A stretch of DNA of 64,000 nt from Agrypnia vestita (Eukaryota; Arthropoda; Insecta; Trichoptera; Phryganeidae). Position 1 is the stretch's first letter, and each line of letters starts with the position of its first letter. The translations under genes and the position numbers were made by a program. The stretch spans positions 1 to 64,000 of the forward strand of contig JADDOH010002579.1 in NCBI GenBank assembly GCA_016648135.1, read 5' to 3'. The notes under the pieces were generated by a model. It had not been told where the DNA came from. It saw nothing but the letters and a program-made list of their open reading frames with translations, and ran no database searches. Positions 42,566 to 53,880 of the stretch are shown one piece after another.

Positions 42566-44269
42566 ATTTCCGTGAATATATCGACCATATCTGTAAGTTT
42601 CATTTATTAATTGCTTAAAATATATTATCCATTTTTAGACCAATACACTTTTTCTTGTACGGTAGGCATAAATTTCTTTGTGTTATTGCCGCTAGGAGAC
42701 GCCAGAATAAATAAATAAATTTTAATTCATTTTAACTTTTGGACACATTTGAAACAACACACATATATTATATTCAAGAACACATTCTTATTGTGAATTT
42801 GCAATTTTTCAGCACAAAGTTCTCTGAAATTTAAAACCAAATTAATTAATCTGTTATAGTCCGACCACAATCAAAAGACCATTCTCTAGCTTTGTCCGGC
42901 AAGAAGAAAGCGAAGGAAAGTTGCCTGGCAAGCCCCTATTACATTCCTCAACATGATATTAGTTTAAAAAAGGTTACTTACAAGAAAAACTTCTTTTGTA
43001 TTCATTTTTTGTATCGTGACAACACACATATTTTTTGCGCACATTCTTTTGAATGCGGTCTAGCTATAGAAAGACATATAGAAAAATCGAATCACGAACG
43101 AATCCACGAAAAAATATTTGGCAACTACTGTTTAGTTTTTGATCGTCAAATTGTTATTTTATTATATCTTCGTGTATTTTTTTGTGAAAACTAATTTAAG
43201 ATTTTCTTTTTTCCAGGTGAGGATACAACCATCACTTAGGTATCTCCATTGTTGGTAAGATGCACGAATTTTATGTCTTGTATAATTATATTTGGTTGAT
43301 TAAACACTACTCTTTTTTTTAATAAGTTCCCTTTTTATTTATTTACTATGTGTTTCTTCTAAATTCATAATTACATTTAAACTTTTTTCTAGGAGAGAAC
43401 ACAGAAAGAACAAAACTACTATTTATTGAATTGTCAACATATTTCAGGACCAATGGTCATTGCTGTTAGTATAATGGTGAAGGAACTTTGGCGAGTTAGT
43501 GTGTATGTGTAGTATTTTGGAAGAAAATACCCACCCGTCCAACGGCATCTTCTTGTTTCGGCACGTGACGTATATTGTGTGAGTGGCACGTGGTACGTGA
43601 GAGATGATTTGGAGTTTGGAGCCTATAGTAACCCAGATTTAGTTTTTTTTTCTTTTTTAAACATATAGAGATGCAAACACGGAATACGTGTCGCACTAAT
43701 ATTCTTACTATTTTCAAACTTAGATAAACAATTGTGGTATGTATGACAATAGGAATAACTTGTTGAGCGTCATGACTACTACACAACAATCTACCCTTTA
43801 CGTATATGTTTCAGTTCCTTGAATGTTACTTAAATGTAATATGATTATCGATTTGCTGTAGAATGTAGTTTAAATGCATGTTTCAATTATCCTTCCACAA
43901 GTAGTCTTGTTTGCCTCACGGACAGCTGAATTCTGTTGTAATGAGGTACCGTCGTGTAGGGCTTGACAAATTAATCCCAATTTGGCTCCTGAACTCTGCA
44001 CCGGCAGATGCTCCAATTGCTTAGACCCTTAATCTCTCTGACACATTCCTTCGAGGATACAACTCGAGTAAGCTCTCAAATCGTGTCTTGTTGGAGTGCG
44101 GATGAATGCTCTTTTGCACATTGCAAATGCTCTTCGCAAACTGTTACTTTAGCATAATTTAATTACGTACATTTTACATGTTTCTGATTCAAGCCTTAAA
44201 GTTATAACGTTTAATCTGAAAACATTTAAAATATTTGTTATATTTTTATGAATCAATAAATTACACGAA
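42566..44269. other. No firm gene; one motif-poor 100-codon ORF
   Basis: The frame at 42892-43194 includes CAHSFECGLAIERHIEKSNH, faintly zinc-finger or nuclease-like but below what I can support. The rest is AT-rich with a GC-richer patch at 43900-44110. Confidence 0.35.
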
Positions 44270-44480
44270 AAACACCAACACAACACTAGAATGGCTCAAA
44301 ACTATCACATAACACACGCCAAAACAAAACAAAATGTCGACTAATTTGCAACGGATTAAAACTATACAACCAGCTGCCACAACAGACCAAACAACTGACC
44401 ACTAACAAATTCAAAACAGATGTGACAAAAATGCTAAAACTCGGCCAACTATAAAAAAATGACTTTGTATTGAAATTTTA
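44270..44480 (+). pseudogene. Jockey/CR1-like LINE C-terminal fragment
   Basis: Plus strand: NGLKLYNQLPQQTKQLTTNK, then FKTDVTKMLKLG and a stop. This is the 'GLK.YN.LP........FK' end of a LINE RT protein, as in 37385-37980. Only ~45 residues remain. Confidence 0.55.
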
Positions 44481-45401
44481 TTATTATTATATTCCTATAT
44501 TGAATCATGTAAAAATGTTATCCATAATTTTTTTTTATTTATCTTCATCTTGTTACATGACATAGGAGATGCTCAACTCACTAGGAAGAACCTTTGCCGA
44601 GATGAACAGCTGAACAATATAGTGAGAACAAAAAATAATAAACATATAAAACTAAATACTATATAACTATAAAATTAATTAATTAATTAATTGAGTATAT
44701 CAATATAAAATGTGGATAATAAAAACAGTATATATTGTATAATACAAAAGTAATAGTAAAAGTAAAGTAATATATATATAAAAAATCATGTGCATGAATA
44801 GTAGCAAAATGTATATAAAATAGCACAGTCAAAAAGTATATTTAGGTATATAGCTATATAAGAAAATTAAATGAATGTTTGTGTATATTAATATTTTTGT
44901 TTACTTCTGAAAATTAGTTTATGTTTATAACTCTCATCGCGTGCCTACAAAATCATTATTCTACGCGATGAATTCTTTACTCATGCATAGTTTGACCTCA
45001 TTCTTTCAACTCATCAAATCTCCACTTGAGTATCCACGGTCTCCTGGATCGTTTTACAAGCCAGAAGGTCATTCAGGTGTTCCATATTACAATACCATCA
45101 GCAACAATACTATCAAGCCCAACTCATTAGCGTCCTAGAGTGGTATAATGGCCCCGTGAACTCCGGGCAATGTGGCCACTGACTTAACCATTAGTGTCAT
45201 AGCAGAAAATGAATGGGCAAATGGGAAGTTTTCAGCGCCACAAAACTGGACCCCCCAGCTATGGGAAAGCAACCCCAATAGAAAAATCCTCCAGAGAAGG
45301 CAATGGAAAATCACTCTGCATATAATATCCTCAGGACATCACTATGAAGAGAGACATGTACTCTTAAGTGAAAGCTAACGTTGGGGGACCTGACACGACA
45401 C
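44481..45401. other. No gene recognised
   Basis: Two frames (44941-45138; 45172-45378) have no motif I recognise. Much of 44640-44880 is low-complexity AT. Confidence 0.35.
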
Positions 45402-45839
45402 TAGTTAATTTTAATAATCGATAATTTAATAATAATAATTTTAATAATCGAGTTAATTTAATCGAGTAACTCGAGTTATATTGCCAGTAAGTCAAACCGA
45501 GTTGTGTTTCCAGCAAACCGAGTTACCTCGCTGGTTTGAACGACACGACCGCGAACGGTGCGAACAGCACGGACCGCATATTGTTGAGTACTTATCTCTT
45601 TATTAATACATAAATCTATTATTTATCCTTATCTTTCCTTATTTATATTATTTTTCTAAAACTTTGTTGACTCGAGTTGATTGACTTACATAAATATGGC
45701 GTTCGTAAGTAACGATCTGGCAGTCTCAACTCTCAAATAGACACCGAGTCAAATCGAGTTGCGACTCGAGTCGGCCAACATTTCAGCTCGAGGTACTATA
45801 AGGTACTATCGAGGTTATATACGACTCGGCCCATCACTA
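45402..45839. mobile_element. hAT-like MITE with 8-bp target duplication
   Basis: CACGACAC lies at 45394-45401 and again at 45840-45847, an exact 8-bp duplication as made by hAT transposases. The right end reads GGCCCATCACTA; its inverse, TAGTGATGGGCC, resembles the hAT consensus CAGnGnTGGGC. The left end TAGTTAATTT is degenerate. The interior contains many ACTCGAGT / AACTCGA words. No coding frame. Confidence 0.72.
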
Positions 45840-45847
45840 CACGACAC

Positions 45848-47209
45848 TAGGAAAAGAAGATATAAACGATATTTCCTTTGTATATTAGGTAGAGTGCTCG
45901 AAAATTAACACCGTTTAACCCCATTGCCTTCACGAATAATTACATAGTCAAGTACGTCGAAACATTCCTTTGAGAATACGAATTGGTATTAGAGCTCCGA
46001 GCTCAGGTAACTTCTTGTTTCACATGCTCTCGCCTGCTATTATTCTGCTAATGTGCACTAAGTGCAAATGTTGGTAAAACTGGTATTGTGTTGTTGACCC
46101 TGTGAACTGCGCGGCTCGGCCAAAACAACTCTCCCCCCATGAAAGTTAATCTAGTGAATAAAGCGGAATTTATGTTGATACGGAAGTTTTGAACTGCCGT
46201 AAAATGATATTCCGAATCCAGTCGGCTCACAAAGGAGCCAAGAATGCGAGAAGCGGATGTTTGCGAGCGAGCTTATGAATTTTTTAGTGCCTTTTCTGGC
46301 TGCGATTATTTCAAATTAGCGAGTTTCTTAAGTCGGATGGCTGGTACGTTTCTTTTCAAATATACTATAACTATCTATCGATGTAATTTGTACGGCGCTT
46401 TTATCGATGTTTCTGGAACTGCTTATGACTATCCAAAAGCGATAAAAGTTGCGTAGGGAAATAACTTTTGACTATTTAGTACTCTCAAATTGAAGATATA
46501 AATTTTTTTCTGTAGTATCTGTAGTATAATAATGTTGTTTTGTGTTATGTTGATGTTATTGTATTTTCTATACCATTAGCTCTTCTTTATTTACTAAGCA
46601 AAAATAAATATTTTTAAAGCCGCCGAATATTTTGGCTATATTGACGTATTAGTAGCCCGCATGACCACTCTGCAAAGATTACAACAAAGAAAAATAAATA
46701 AGAATAGCTGTTTTATCTTTTTAAAATTCTTTTCCCTCTTACACGTTTTAGCATCGGTTATAGGTTACGAATGGGGACCCACCACTTTCCCAGGGCCATT
46801 CTATGAGCCGACGGCTGCCATATCGGCCCTACGGTTATAGGTTAATAAATAGAGCCGGCATCTATCAATTAGAGACTCGATGACGCAACTTACAAGGCTC
46901 CGGTTGCCGGCAAGTACAACGACTCTTTCGCCGACCGCCGTAGCTATTGCACATAATATTTTCTATACTCAACGCCACCTTTGTAAATTTATGCTTTACT
47001 CATGAGTATGATACTCTGTATTCATCTATCTATCTTGCCTTTGCTGATAAATCTCGCGCATTACATGCGCATTCATACAATATACGTTAAGTGTCGATAC
47101 AAAGAATCTGTCTCTGGATGGGTGGATATTTTCTTCCTCTTGGGACACAAAAATTCACACCCCTAACCCGTAAATACAACAAACTAACTTTGTGATAACA
47201 TTATTTATG
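45848..47209. other. Unique-looking sequence, no gene recognised
   Basis: GC-richer around 46780-46950. Short frames lack motifs. Confidence 0.35.
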
Positions 47210-47545
47210 ATTTATATATTCATGACAGAGTAACGAATGAAGATGTCATGATTCGGATGAATAAAGAAAAATAAGTTATTGAAATAATTAAAATCGGAAA
47301 TATTCAATATCTCGGACACTTGATGTGACATCCAGAGAAGTACAATATCTTGCATCTCATAATGCAGGGAAAGATTTCCGGAAGCCGGAACCCTGGAAGA
47401 AGGAGATCATGGCTGAAAAATCTGAGACAGCGGTTTGGCCAGTCTACTGTAGAGCTGTTCCGGGCCGCAGTAAACAAAGTTCTCACAGCCAACATGATAG
47501 CCAACGTCCGTTGAGCGATAGGGCACGAATAGAATAAGAAGATGC
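47210..47545 (+). pseudogene. RTE-like RT C-terminal relic (family 3)
   Basis: Plus strand: HDRVTNEDVMIRMNKEK, stop, IGNIQYLGHLM, stop, HPEKYNILHLIMQGKISGSR, then NPGRRRSWLKNLRQRFGQST, VELFRAAVNKVLTANMIANV. This is the fullest copy of the family-3 tail, longer than 7690-8030, but with at least three stops. No RT core. Confidence 0.72.
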
Positions 47546-48129
47546 TATCCTCTTTCGGACACTTCTTTTACATTAACTCCTGTGTGTCGGTGATGTAACA
47601 TAGGTCTACTTATCATAGAAATATAAAATATCTACCCTATTTACGAAAACTAAAACGTGACATTTTTTGTAATCATAGAATAGAGATTTTCACACCAAAA
47701 TGACTAAATTAAACTGTTAGGAATGTGCAGATTTACTAATTCAAAAATATTTATTCATTACTCTCGTATTTTCAAGCAAGAAAGATCACGACAATACCAC
47801 ACATTTCATGCAGGACAGAGATGGCGGTTGCTTGGGTTTCGGCGAAAGCGAAAACAATATAGAAAAAGTACGGTAGAGTCGGGTAAAACGAGTTAGACAA
47901 AGACGGAGTGCAGGCGACTGACGCGAGCTGGCGACCGCTTCGTTGAATTTAGTTGCTAATGATACGTCAGCGGAAGCGCACGCAAATTCGATATGCCATG
48001 ATTTAATAATAATTTATTAAAATAATGCAAATATGTATGTTTTAACCTTACATAATTATATAAAGTGACCTTTAAAAAGTCTCATTTGTATCGTATATAT
48101 GTATATTTCATCACATATTACAAACTATC
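47546..48129. other. Unique-looking sequence; GC-richer at 47820-47995
   Basis: No gene. The block around AGTGCAGGCGACTGACGCGA is non-repetitive in this window. Confidence 0.35.
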
Positions 48130-48500
48130 TTCATCTTATTCTTCATCAGCCTTCGTCTTTCCACTGCTGGATATAGACCTCTTCCTTCTCTTTTCATCCT
48201 TCCTAGTTGTTTGCTAATTGTAGCCATTTCTATCCCCCTACAGCGGCTGTATCATCGGCCCATCTATTTTGAGGTCTTCCGATGCCTCTTTTATTTTCCC
48301 AAGGTCTCCATTTCAGAACTCTGGGAGGCAATCTTGTAGTATCCTGTCTTGCAACGTATCCTGCCCATTGGCATTTTAGCTTCGCTACACGATCCATGAT
48401 ATCTACTACTCTAGTTCTGCGCCTAATTTCGTCGTTTCTAATTTTGTTTCTTAGGCTTACTCTAAGCATGAATCTCTCCGTGGATCTATGCCGATTTTTA
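48130..48500 (-). pseudogene. RTE-like RT C-terminal relic (family 1)
   Basis: A minus-strand open frame of 106 codons (48550-48230) includes RSTERFMLRVSLRNKIRNDE, IRRRTRVVDIMDRVAKLKCQ, WAGYVARQDTTRLPPRVLKW, RPWENKRGIGRPQNRWADDT. It is the best-preserved example of this C-terminal block in the window. The 3' end is the GAAGAATAAG-type run at 48130. Its 5' junction near 48500 joins unrelated sequence. Confidence 0.75.
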
Positions 48501-49144
48501 ATCAGGTAACGCTGTGTTACACCACCGTCCCCGAAGGTATTTTTTAGCACAGTCTTTTAAGAGTTAATTGCACTCGACGGAATCAAATAATTATGGTTTT
48601 ACAGCGCTGTTTCAGCCACTTATACGCCGAGCATTAAAACTCTTGTTGATAGCGCGTGTTCACCCTCATCTTCCCGGCACAGTCACTCTGGTTTTGTTAA
48701 CATTCGTCATAGAAAGAAGCCTCCCCATACCACCCGCCACACCGTACTTAGCGTAATTAAATTACGGGGTTTGTTTATCTTTGTCTGCCGAGATGGGGTT
48801 CGGTTTATTTCATTCCACCTGAAATGTGGAACGCTTTAATGCGCGGAAGTAGACAATTTGGTGTTTGGTCTTGTCCGCGCTTTCACGGGGAAAAATACGA
48901 ACGTGTGAAAATATTAATTTCACACAGAACCTTTATAATTAACTTGAACAAGACTCGACAGAATCAAAATCATGGTAAGTTTATTTATGTAGGACAATGA
49001 CAAGATTACGCGTATGAGGGTACAGATTTGTACAATCGGAAAGTTGTAACTGCGATTGCGTTTTCTAGAGGCTCCCTGAATCATTGGAAGGTAAACTAAG
49101 CAGGAAAGGAATTTAGCTTAAAAAAAATAACCCATAAAAACCAA
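48501..49144. other. Unique-looking block, possible regulatory DNA at 48740-48920
   Basis: GCGTAATTAAATTACGG (paired TAATTA-type homeodomain words) next to GTTTGTTTATCTTTGTC (forkhead- and Sox/TCF-like words) in GC-richer, non-repetitive DNA. Motif reading only. Confidence 0.3.
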
Positions 49145-49450
49145 GTTTTTACTATATTCCCTTTCTCATTGAATCAGGTTTCGTGCCTGCTGCACGCGTC
49201 GGGGTTATTACTTATTTTTAGAGATTCCAATTTGAAAAAACCATTAAAATTTCAAAAAATCCAAAATTGTAATATAGTTATTAATTTTTTTAAACGAAAA
49301 TTTGTAAGATCATTTTAATCGTTGCCACGAGTCTGCCTGCGAAGTTTCAGCTCGATTGGATCACGGGAAAAGGGTTAAAAATCGATCCAAAGTTTTTCCG
49401 ATAGATAAACCGCAGACGCAGTTTTTATTATACTCCCTTTCTTTGTAAAA
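49145..49450 (+). mobile_element. Tc1-like MITE, copy 3, with a second partial end
   Basis: Runs from TATTCCCTTTCTCATTGAAT through CAGCTCGATTGGATCACGGG to CGCAGACGCAG. There a new plus-oriented left end, TTTTTATTATACTCCCTTTC, starts at about 49421 instead of the expected inverse end. It is a composite of two insertions or a rearrangement. Confidence 0.6.
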
Positions 49451-49704
49451 TATAATAACAATTGTAGACGAATTAAAACATATAACAACACTAAACTTAC
49501 AGTAATTTAATATATTTCTAAAAAAGATGTTTTGAGCTTTGATAAGACACTTAAGAAGATTAAATTCTAAAAACATTTCTCAATCAATTTAGATTTTCGT
49601 AATTCGTTGTGAAGTACCTATTATGTATACCGACGGAGTAATTCAAATTTAGAAAATATTCCGCGACGTTATCGGACCGCCGTTGCTAGTAATCACACTT
49701 TTAT
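49451..49704. other. AT-rich spacer between two MITE copies
   Basis: No feature supported. Confidence 0.4.
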
Positions 49705-49921
49705 AATGATTCCAATTTGAAAAAACTTTTAAAATTTCTAAAAATCCGAAATTATACTATAATTATTAATTTTTTTTAAAGAAAATTTGATAGATCTTCT
49801 TGATCGTCGCCACGAGTCTAATTGCAAAGTCAAATTGAAAAGGGTCAAAAATCGATCCAAAGTTTTTTCGACGGCAAGCCGGCAAGCAAGCAAGCAGAAG
49901 CCACGAGTTAATATAAAGGGA
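49705..49921 (+). mobile_element. Tc1-like MITE, copy 4 (left end missing)
   Basis: Starts inside the element at ATTCCAATTTGAAAAAAC and runs to the right end AAAGGGAG followed by TA. Contains CAAGCAAGCAAGCAGAAG. Confidence 0.6.
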
Positions 49922-50329
49922 GTAAAAATACTGGTAAATACGAATGTGCTCAGCTGCCGGAAGAAGCAAAGAATTAGAAAAATTAAGGCTTTAATGACGT
50001 TTTCAACTCGGAAAATGCTAAGATATCCAATTGTGGTCCAAGGTTATGGAAAAATTCATTGAAGAGATGGAGCCTAAAAACACTATTCATCTCCTAAAGC
50101 TCTGGACGATCCGATTGTGATCATCTGTCATCTGTGCACGACTCTTGTGGCGTAGACTTGGAAGCCTATAATATCTGTGGACTTTTTATCTACCTTTCGT
50201 TGACCACGCACCAAAAATCATTCTCTAAAAAAAGCAACATACGACATAATCCATATGCTAGGGGTTGATTCTGACATAGGCTTTGAAATTTGTTTCTTTT
50301 CAAAATTATAAAATCGATGTCTTACAACC
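49922..50329. other. No gene recognised
   Basis: No supported feature. Confidence 0.4.
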
Positions 50330-50435
50330 TGTCACATGGCCGGCTTAAGTGACAATCATATCACAGGTCTTAAGTCTTGTAAACGGTCAAAGACTTTCAT
50401 ACCCACTTTCACTTATAAATAATGAGACATCGAAA
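50330..50435 (+). repeat. Unnamed six-copy dispersed repeat, copy 4
   Basis: GGCTTAAGTGACAATCATAT, CAGGTCTTAAGTCTTGTAAA and AAGACTTTCATACCCACTTT occur in the family order. The first block is the most diverged of the six. Confidence 0.4.
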
Positions 50436-51159
50436 ATATATCTTGATTAATCACGATTCTTCTGGAAACAGAAATTCAATAATTGTGTTCTTGGATAATA
50501 TTTGAACACTTTCAAAAAATGCGGACTAAAATTATTTTCCCGACTCGTACATATAAGAGATAACACTGTTTCTTCATATTGAAAACATGACAAAAAATAT
50601 TTGGCTTGTGATGAACGAAATAAAATGTCCAAATTCGCCTTCAAACTTTTTTTGAATCTAAATTTGTCAACAAAAGTTAACGTGTTAAATTTTTTTGTAT
50701 GTTTTTTATTGAGAACATTGTTATTATGTAATGGTTCATATTTTATTTATTTTAAAAATTTGAACAGCATTTTATAGAATTTTATAATATAACTCGAAAA
50801 GGGTAGAATTTTGTGTCAAACATAAATATCGAAAACAAGTGACGGCTGTCGATTTTCGAGGAGTAAGCCAATCACAGAGGACTTTGTTGACTGTCGTGGC
50901 AGACAGCTGGGCTCGCGTTTATCGGTCGAGTTGGTTTTTTTTTAATCAAAAAACCATTAGCCGAATCGAGGAATTGCAACTTCGCGGAAAATTGAGCTTC
51001 GCTCGGCATCTGTGTTGGGGTTCTTCTCGAATCCTGGGTAATAATATCTACATATAAAGGAAATGACTCTGCTACATTATAGCAAATATTATGGTAAATA
51101 AATTATAATCAATGTTTATGAACAGGGTGTTTTTATTATCATTAAAGTCTATTCCGTAA
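50436..51159. other. No gene recognised
   Basis: Mostly AT-rich, with a GC-richer stretch at 50840-51030 holding a 72-codon frame without motif. Confidence 0.35.
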
Positions 51160-51250
51160 GTCCGTAACCTCCCGGAATTCACGGTTAAAAAACGAAATTA
51201 CACGGCTGAAGAAAGACTCGAACCTTGGAAGTCAAGTCAAATACAAGTAA
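51160..51250 (-). repeat. tRNA-derived SINE (family A), 3' part
   Basis: Plus-strand text GTCCGTAACCTCCCGGAATT, AAAAACGAAATTACACGGCT and ACTCGAACCTTGG is the reverse of a SINE-A B box and tail. The head is missing. Confidence 0.5.
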
Positions 51251-51379
51251 TGTACTGAGTTCGCAATTTTTTTGGAAAACAAGCCTATAAATTTACAGAA
51301 AACATGATTTAGGAAGGGATAAATACATAAAATCAATAATTCGGTGCATTTTAAATTAGTTATCCTCGGTAACAGCATT

Positions 51380-51530
51380 CAAAGCGTCCTTAGGTTTTCA
51401 CGGCCGTTCAGAATCTTCTGTGTATATTTTTCTGGGATATTCTGCCGTGTATATGTGACCTCTCTAGCCCAGAGGTTGAATATACACGGCAGAATATCCC
51501 AGAAAACTATATACAGAAACATTCAAAACA
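51380..51530. repeat. Inverted Penelope-type terminal segment
   Basis: TTCTGGGATATTCTGCCGTG and, after a short spacer, its inverse CACGGCAGAATATCCCAGAA form a ~45-bp-arm foldback. The flank TCCTTAGGTTTTCACGGCCG is shared with 59228-59250, where the same module belongs to a Penelope-like element. Confidence 0.6.
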
Positions 51531-51599
51531 ATTATTCATTTTTTTAGATATTGCTACCTTTGTTTTTATACCCCAAATATTTATTATAAATGAGCTAAC

Positions 51600-51775
51600 T
51601 TACATGACCATCTTCCATTATCTGGTTAATATGGTCATTCTAGGTCTTCCTTGGTCTTCCTTCCTCTCTTTCTGGTGCCATCAACACTTTCGTCATATAT
51701 TTTTGTTACCATTATTTCCTGATTTATTCGCTCAATATTCCCAAACCATCTGAGCGACCGTTTATTGATACTACT
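51600..51775 (-). pseudogene. RTE-like RT C-terminal relic (family 2, subtype)
   Basis: Minus strand: INKRSLRWFGNIERINQEIM, VTKIYDESVDGTRKRGR, then KTKEDLE. Same subtype as 36050-36235. It breaks off exactly at the MITE boundary, which implies the MITE interrupted it. Confidence 0.65.
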
Positions 51776-51776
51776 A

Positions 51777-52548
51777 TGAAGACCCCTTGGCAAGAAGTTG
51801 TCAACTAACATTCAAGTCGTTTTGAGATAATTATACATTTGCATTTTGCCTTTGAAACATATGTTTTATTGCTAAATCAAGATTAATTTTTATTGATTTA
51901 CGTCACAAAAATATCAAAAAGTATTTACAAAGTAAAAAAACACATTTATGCACAAAAAAATAAAAATATACTAATTTTCCCTAAAAAAATGTAGGTAACA
52001 ACCATTTTTTCGCCTCTGGAACTCACTTTTAATAGAATAACACCTTTTTAAAATTGGTAAAACACAAACATCAAACGACCCTTCAATTGCTATCCGTTTT
52101 TACCATCCATTATCCAAAATTACGAAATACCTGGCATGTTAATTAATAATACAAAAAAAGGTATGTACCATTTAAAATTATTGAAAAATTATACATAAGT
52201 ACATATTATAATAGTCTTAAAATCAAAAAAAAAATATATGACAGTACTGCCAGAGTAAAATTTATATTAATCATAAATATTCCAATCAAATTAAAAAGCG
52301 TGTTAATTTCAGAATGATGGCATGAACATGTTATTATTGAAGATAACATGTTCTTATTAGTAACTGATTTGATTTTTATGAAAAAGTGTAGTTACCATGT
52401 TTATCCTTATGATTTGAACATGTTCTAATTATTTTTAAGTTCTGAACTTGTTTATAATGAAAAGAGCGCACAATATTTAGTTTAGACAGCTTATTAACTC
52501 ATTTTTGACAAAAATGATAGTTAACAACTTTTTGCCATGGGATCTTCA
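51777..52548 (+). mobile_element. MITE family M, copy C (complete, uninterrupted)
   Basis: The left end TGAAGACCCCTTGGCAAGAA and the inverse of the right end (TTTTTGCCATGGGATCTTCA) form ~35-bp imperfect terminal repeats, including GTTGTYAACTA. The 772-bp body has no coding frame. It aligns through the site where copy A carries its mariner (near 51868: AAACATATGTTTTATTGC), so it acts as an empty-site reference. The target duplication is unclear (TA/AT at the edges). Confidence 0.8.
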
Positions 52549-52659
52549 ATTATGTCAGCTTTAAATTCCTTCCTAACAAAATTATTTTTTACTCTGTAAT
52601 TAATAAATTTACCATACACACGTTTAAGCGATTTAAGGGTAAGCGAAATAAGTTCAAGT
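52549..52659. other. AT-rich spacer
   Basis: Nothing recognised. Confidence 0.4.
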
Positions 52660-52719
52660 TAAAATAATATAATTAATAAAAATTAACTTACTATTCACCA
52701 CTTTTGTATTAAAAAATAT

Positions 52720-52753
52720 TAACATATTTCACAGCCCATGGTCCCTTCGTCAG
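52720..52753 (-). ncRNA. Hammerhead-ribozyme-like motif, core boxes intact
   Basis: The minus strand has CTGACGA (52753-52747), a stem II region AGGGACCATGGGCTGT, and GAAA (52730-52727) followed by TATGTT. Both invariant boxes are kept (N7 is C, allowed), but stem II has mismatches compared with the 2377 copy (AGGAGCC-ATG-GGCTCT). Activity is uncertain. Confidence 0.5.
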
Positions 52754-53063
52754 GATACAAATGTATACTAACAAATTAAATTCAAAAATCGAAGTATAGA
52801 TAATCAAAATATAATATATATATATATGGAAAATGGAATACTAAGAAAGTACCTACTTATCATGAAAATAAATTTAAAAGATAACTATTAGTAAAAAGGA
52901 CCTAGTTATTTATAATATTCAATTTACTATTAACACTTTTTCTTATTTCCAAAATTTCTAATTTATAAAACTGTGATTCTATAAAATTTGTAAGCACTAT
53001 TAATATCAAAAGAATGATCCATAGTCAGAAGATGGTTAGAAAATTAGGAATAATTATTGCAAT

Positions 53064-53282
53064 TTAAACACCTTTAGTGTTCCTTAACTCCAACTTCAAA
53101 ATTTCTACATGTTTTTCCTGTATAAAGTAATCACAATCATTACATATCAATTTATAAATACCCGATTTTTTTAGGAATATATCCTTATTATTTAATATGT
53201 ATTTTGTTAATTTATTATAAGTATAGAAAGCTGATTGAATGATATTAAGGATTTTTTTTAAAAATTGAATTAGAAATTTCAT
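53064..53282 (-). pseudogene. GIY-YIG endonuclease relic of a Penelope-like element
   Basis: The minus-strand frame contains KSGIYKLICNDCDYF at about residues 39-53. This is the first strand and loop of a Penelope-type GIY-YIG nuclease ('SGIYKL.C..C...YIG.T'), including the Cys pair typical of this group. After YF the expected YIG is replaced by IQEKHVEIL, probably through a small indel, and the frame soon ends. The domain would nick target DNA for the Penelope RT. Without YIG and the downstream Arg/Glu residues it is dead. Confidence 0.68.
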
Positions 53283-53599
53283 TATTTATTAATACAATTT
53301 TTCTCCGATGTTTTTCAGTAGCAAATATTTAATTTACCCAAACGAAAGATTTAAAAAATTCTTCTTTTACTTTTTATTTAACATAATATCTTTTAATTTT
53401 GTATTAAAACCATTATTAAACGCAATCTGTTAAATAATAATTAATTAATTATTAAAATTATCATTTGAAACATACTTTTCAATACCAAAGTGGCGAAAAC
53501 TAAGTTTATTTTTATTAATAATGTCACCAAAAAATTATTTTGCTGTTTTTGAAGAAGAACTTAAAATTATAAATTCATGATAAAAATAGTGACATGAGG

Positions 53600-53880
53600 T
53601 AAATGTAAAAATTTAAGGAATCAACAAGCAGAATAAAAGCAATAAATGCACGGAAAAAAATAGTTCACCATCACTATACACTGCTGGATAAAGGCATCCC
53701 CAAGTGTATCCCACGGTCCACTGTTAATCACCAGCACGTTCAAAAATACAATAATATCTTTCTGAAGCGAACCATTGGATGCTTCACCAGATTTATCTAG
53801 TCGGCGATCTTCACCAACAGTTTTTCCATTAAATTCGTACATACTGTGATATCTCCTAAGCGATTTCACTAATCACATCT
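53600..53880 (-). pseudogene. Possible LINE 3' end fragment
   Basis: The minus strand ends ...GPWDTLGDAFIQQC...; the nucleotide text CACTTGGGGATGCCTTTATC CAGCAGTG-like resembles the 'ccagcagtggacg' endings of RTE-type elements. Upstream frame not recognised. Weak. Confidence 0.3.

Larger units (their letters stand above)
52660..53570 (-). mobile_element. Penelope-like element, 5'-deleted, with inverted terminal modules
   Basis: Minus-strand order: a TTAGTTTTCGCCACTTTGGT module (53460-53570), AT-rich sequence, a GIY-YIG relic (53064-53282), then a 3' unit with a hammerhead-like core (52720-52753) and the inverse module AATACAAAAGTGGTGAATAG (52690-52712). GIY-YIG plus hammerhead-bearing terminal repeats is diagnostic of Penelope-like elements. 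The RT domain is gone. Confidence 0.75.

Noticed and set aside
42892..43194. 100-codon frame with Cys/His residues (CAHSFECGLAIERHIEKSNH)
   Set aside because: Spacing fits no zinc-finger class clearly, there is no start context or partner copy, and composition is like the flanks.
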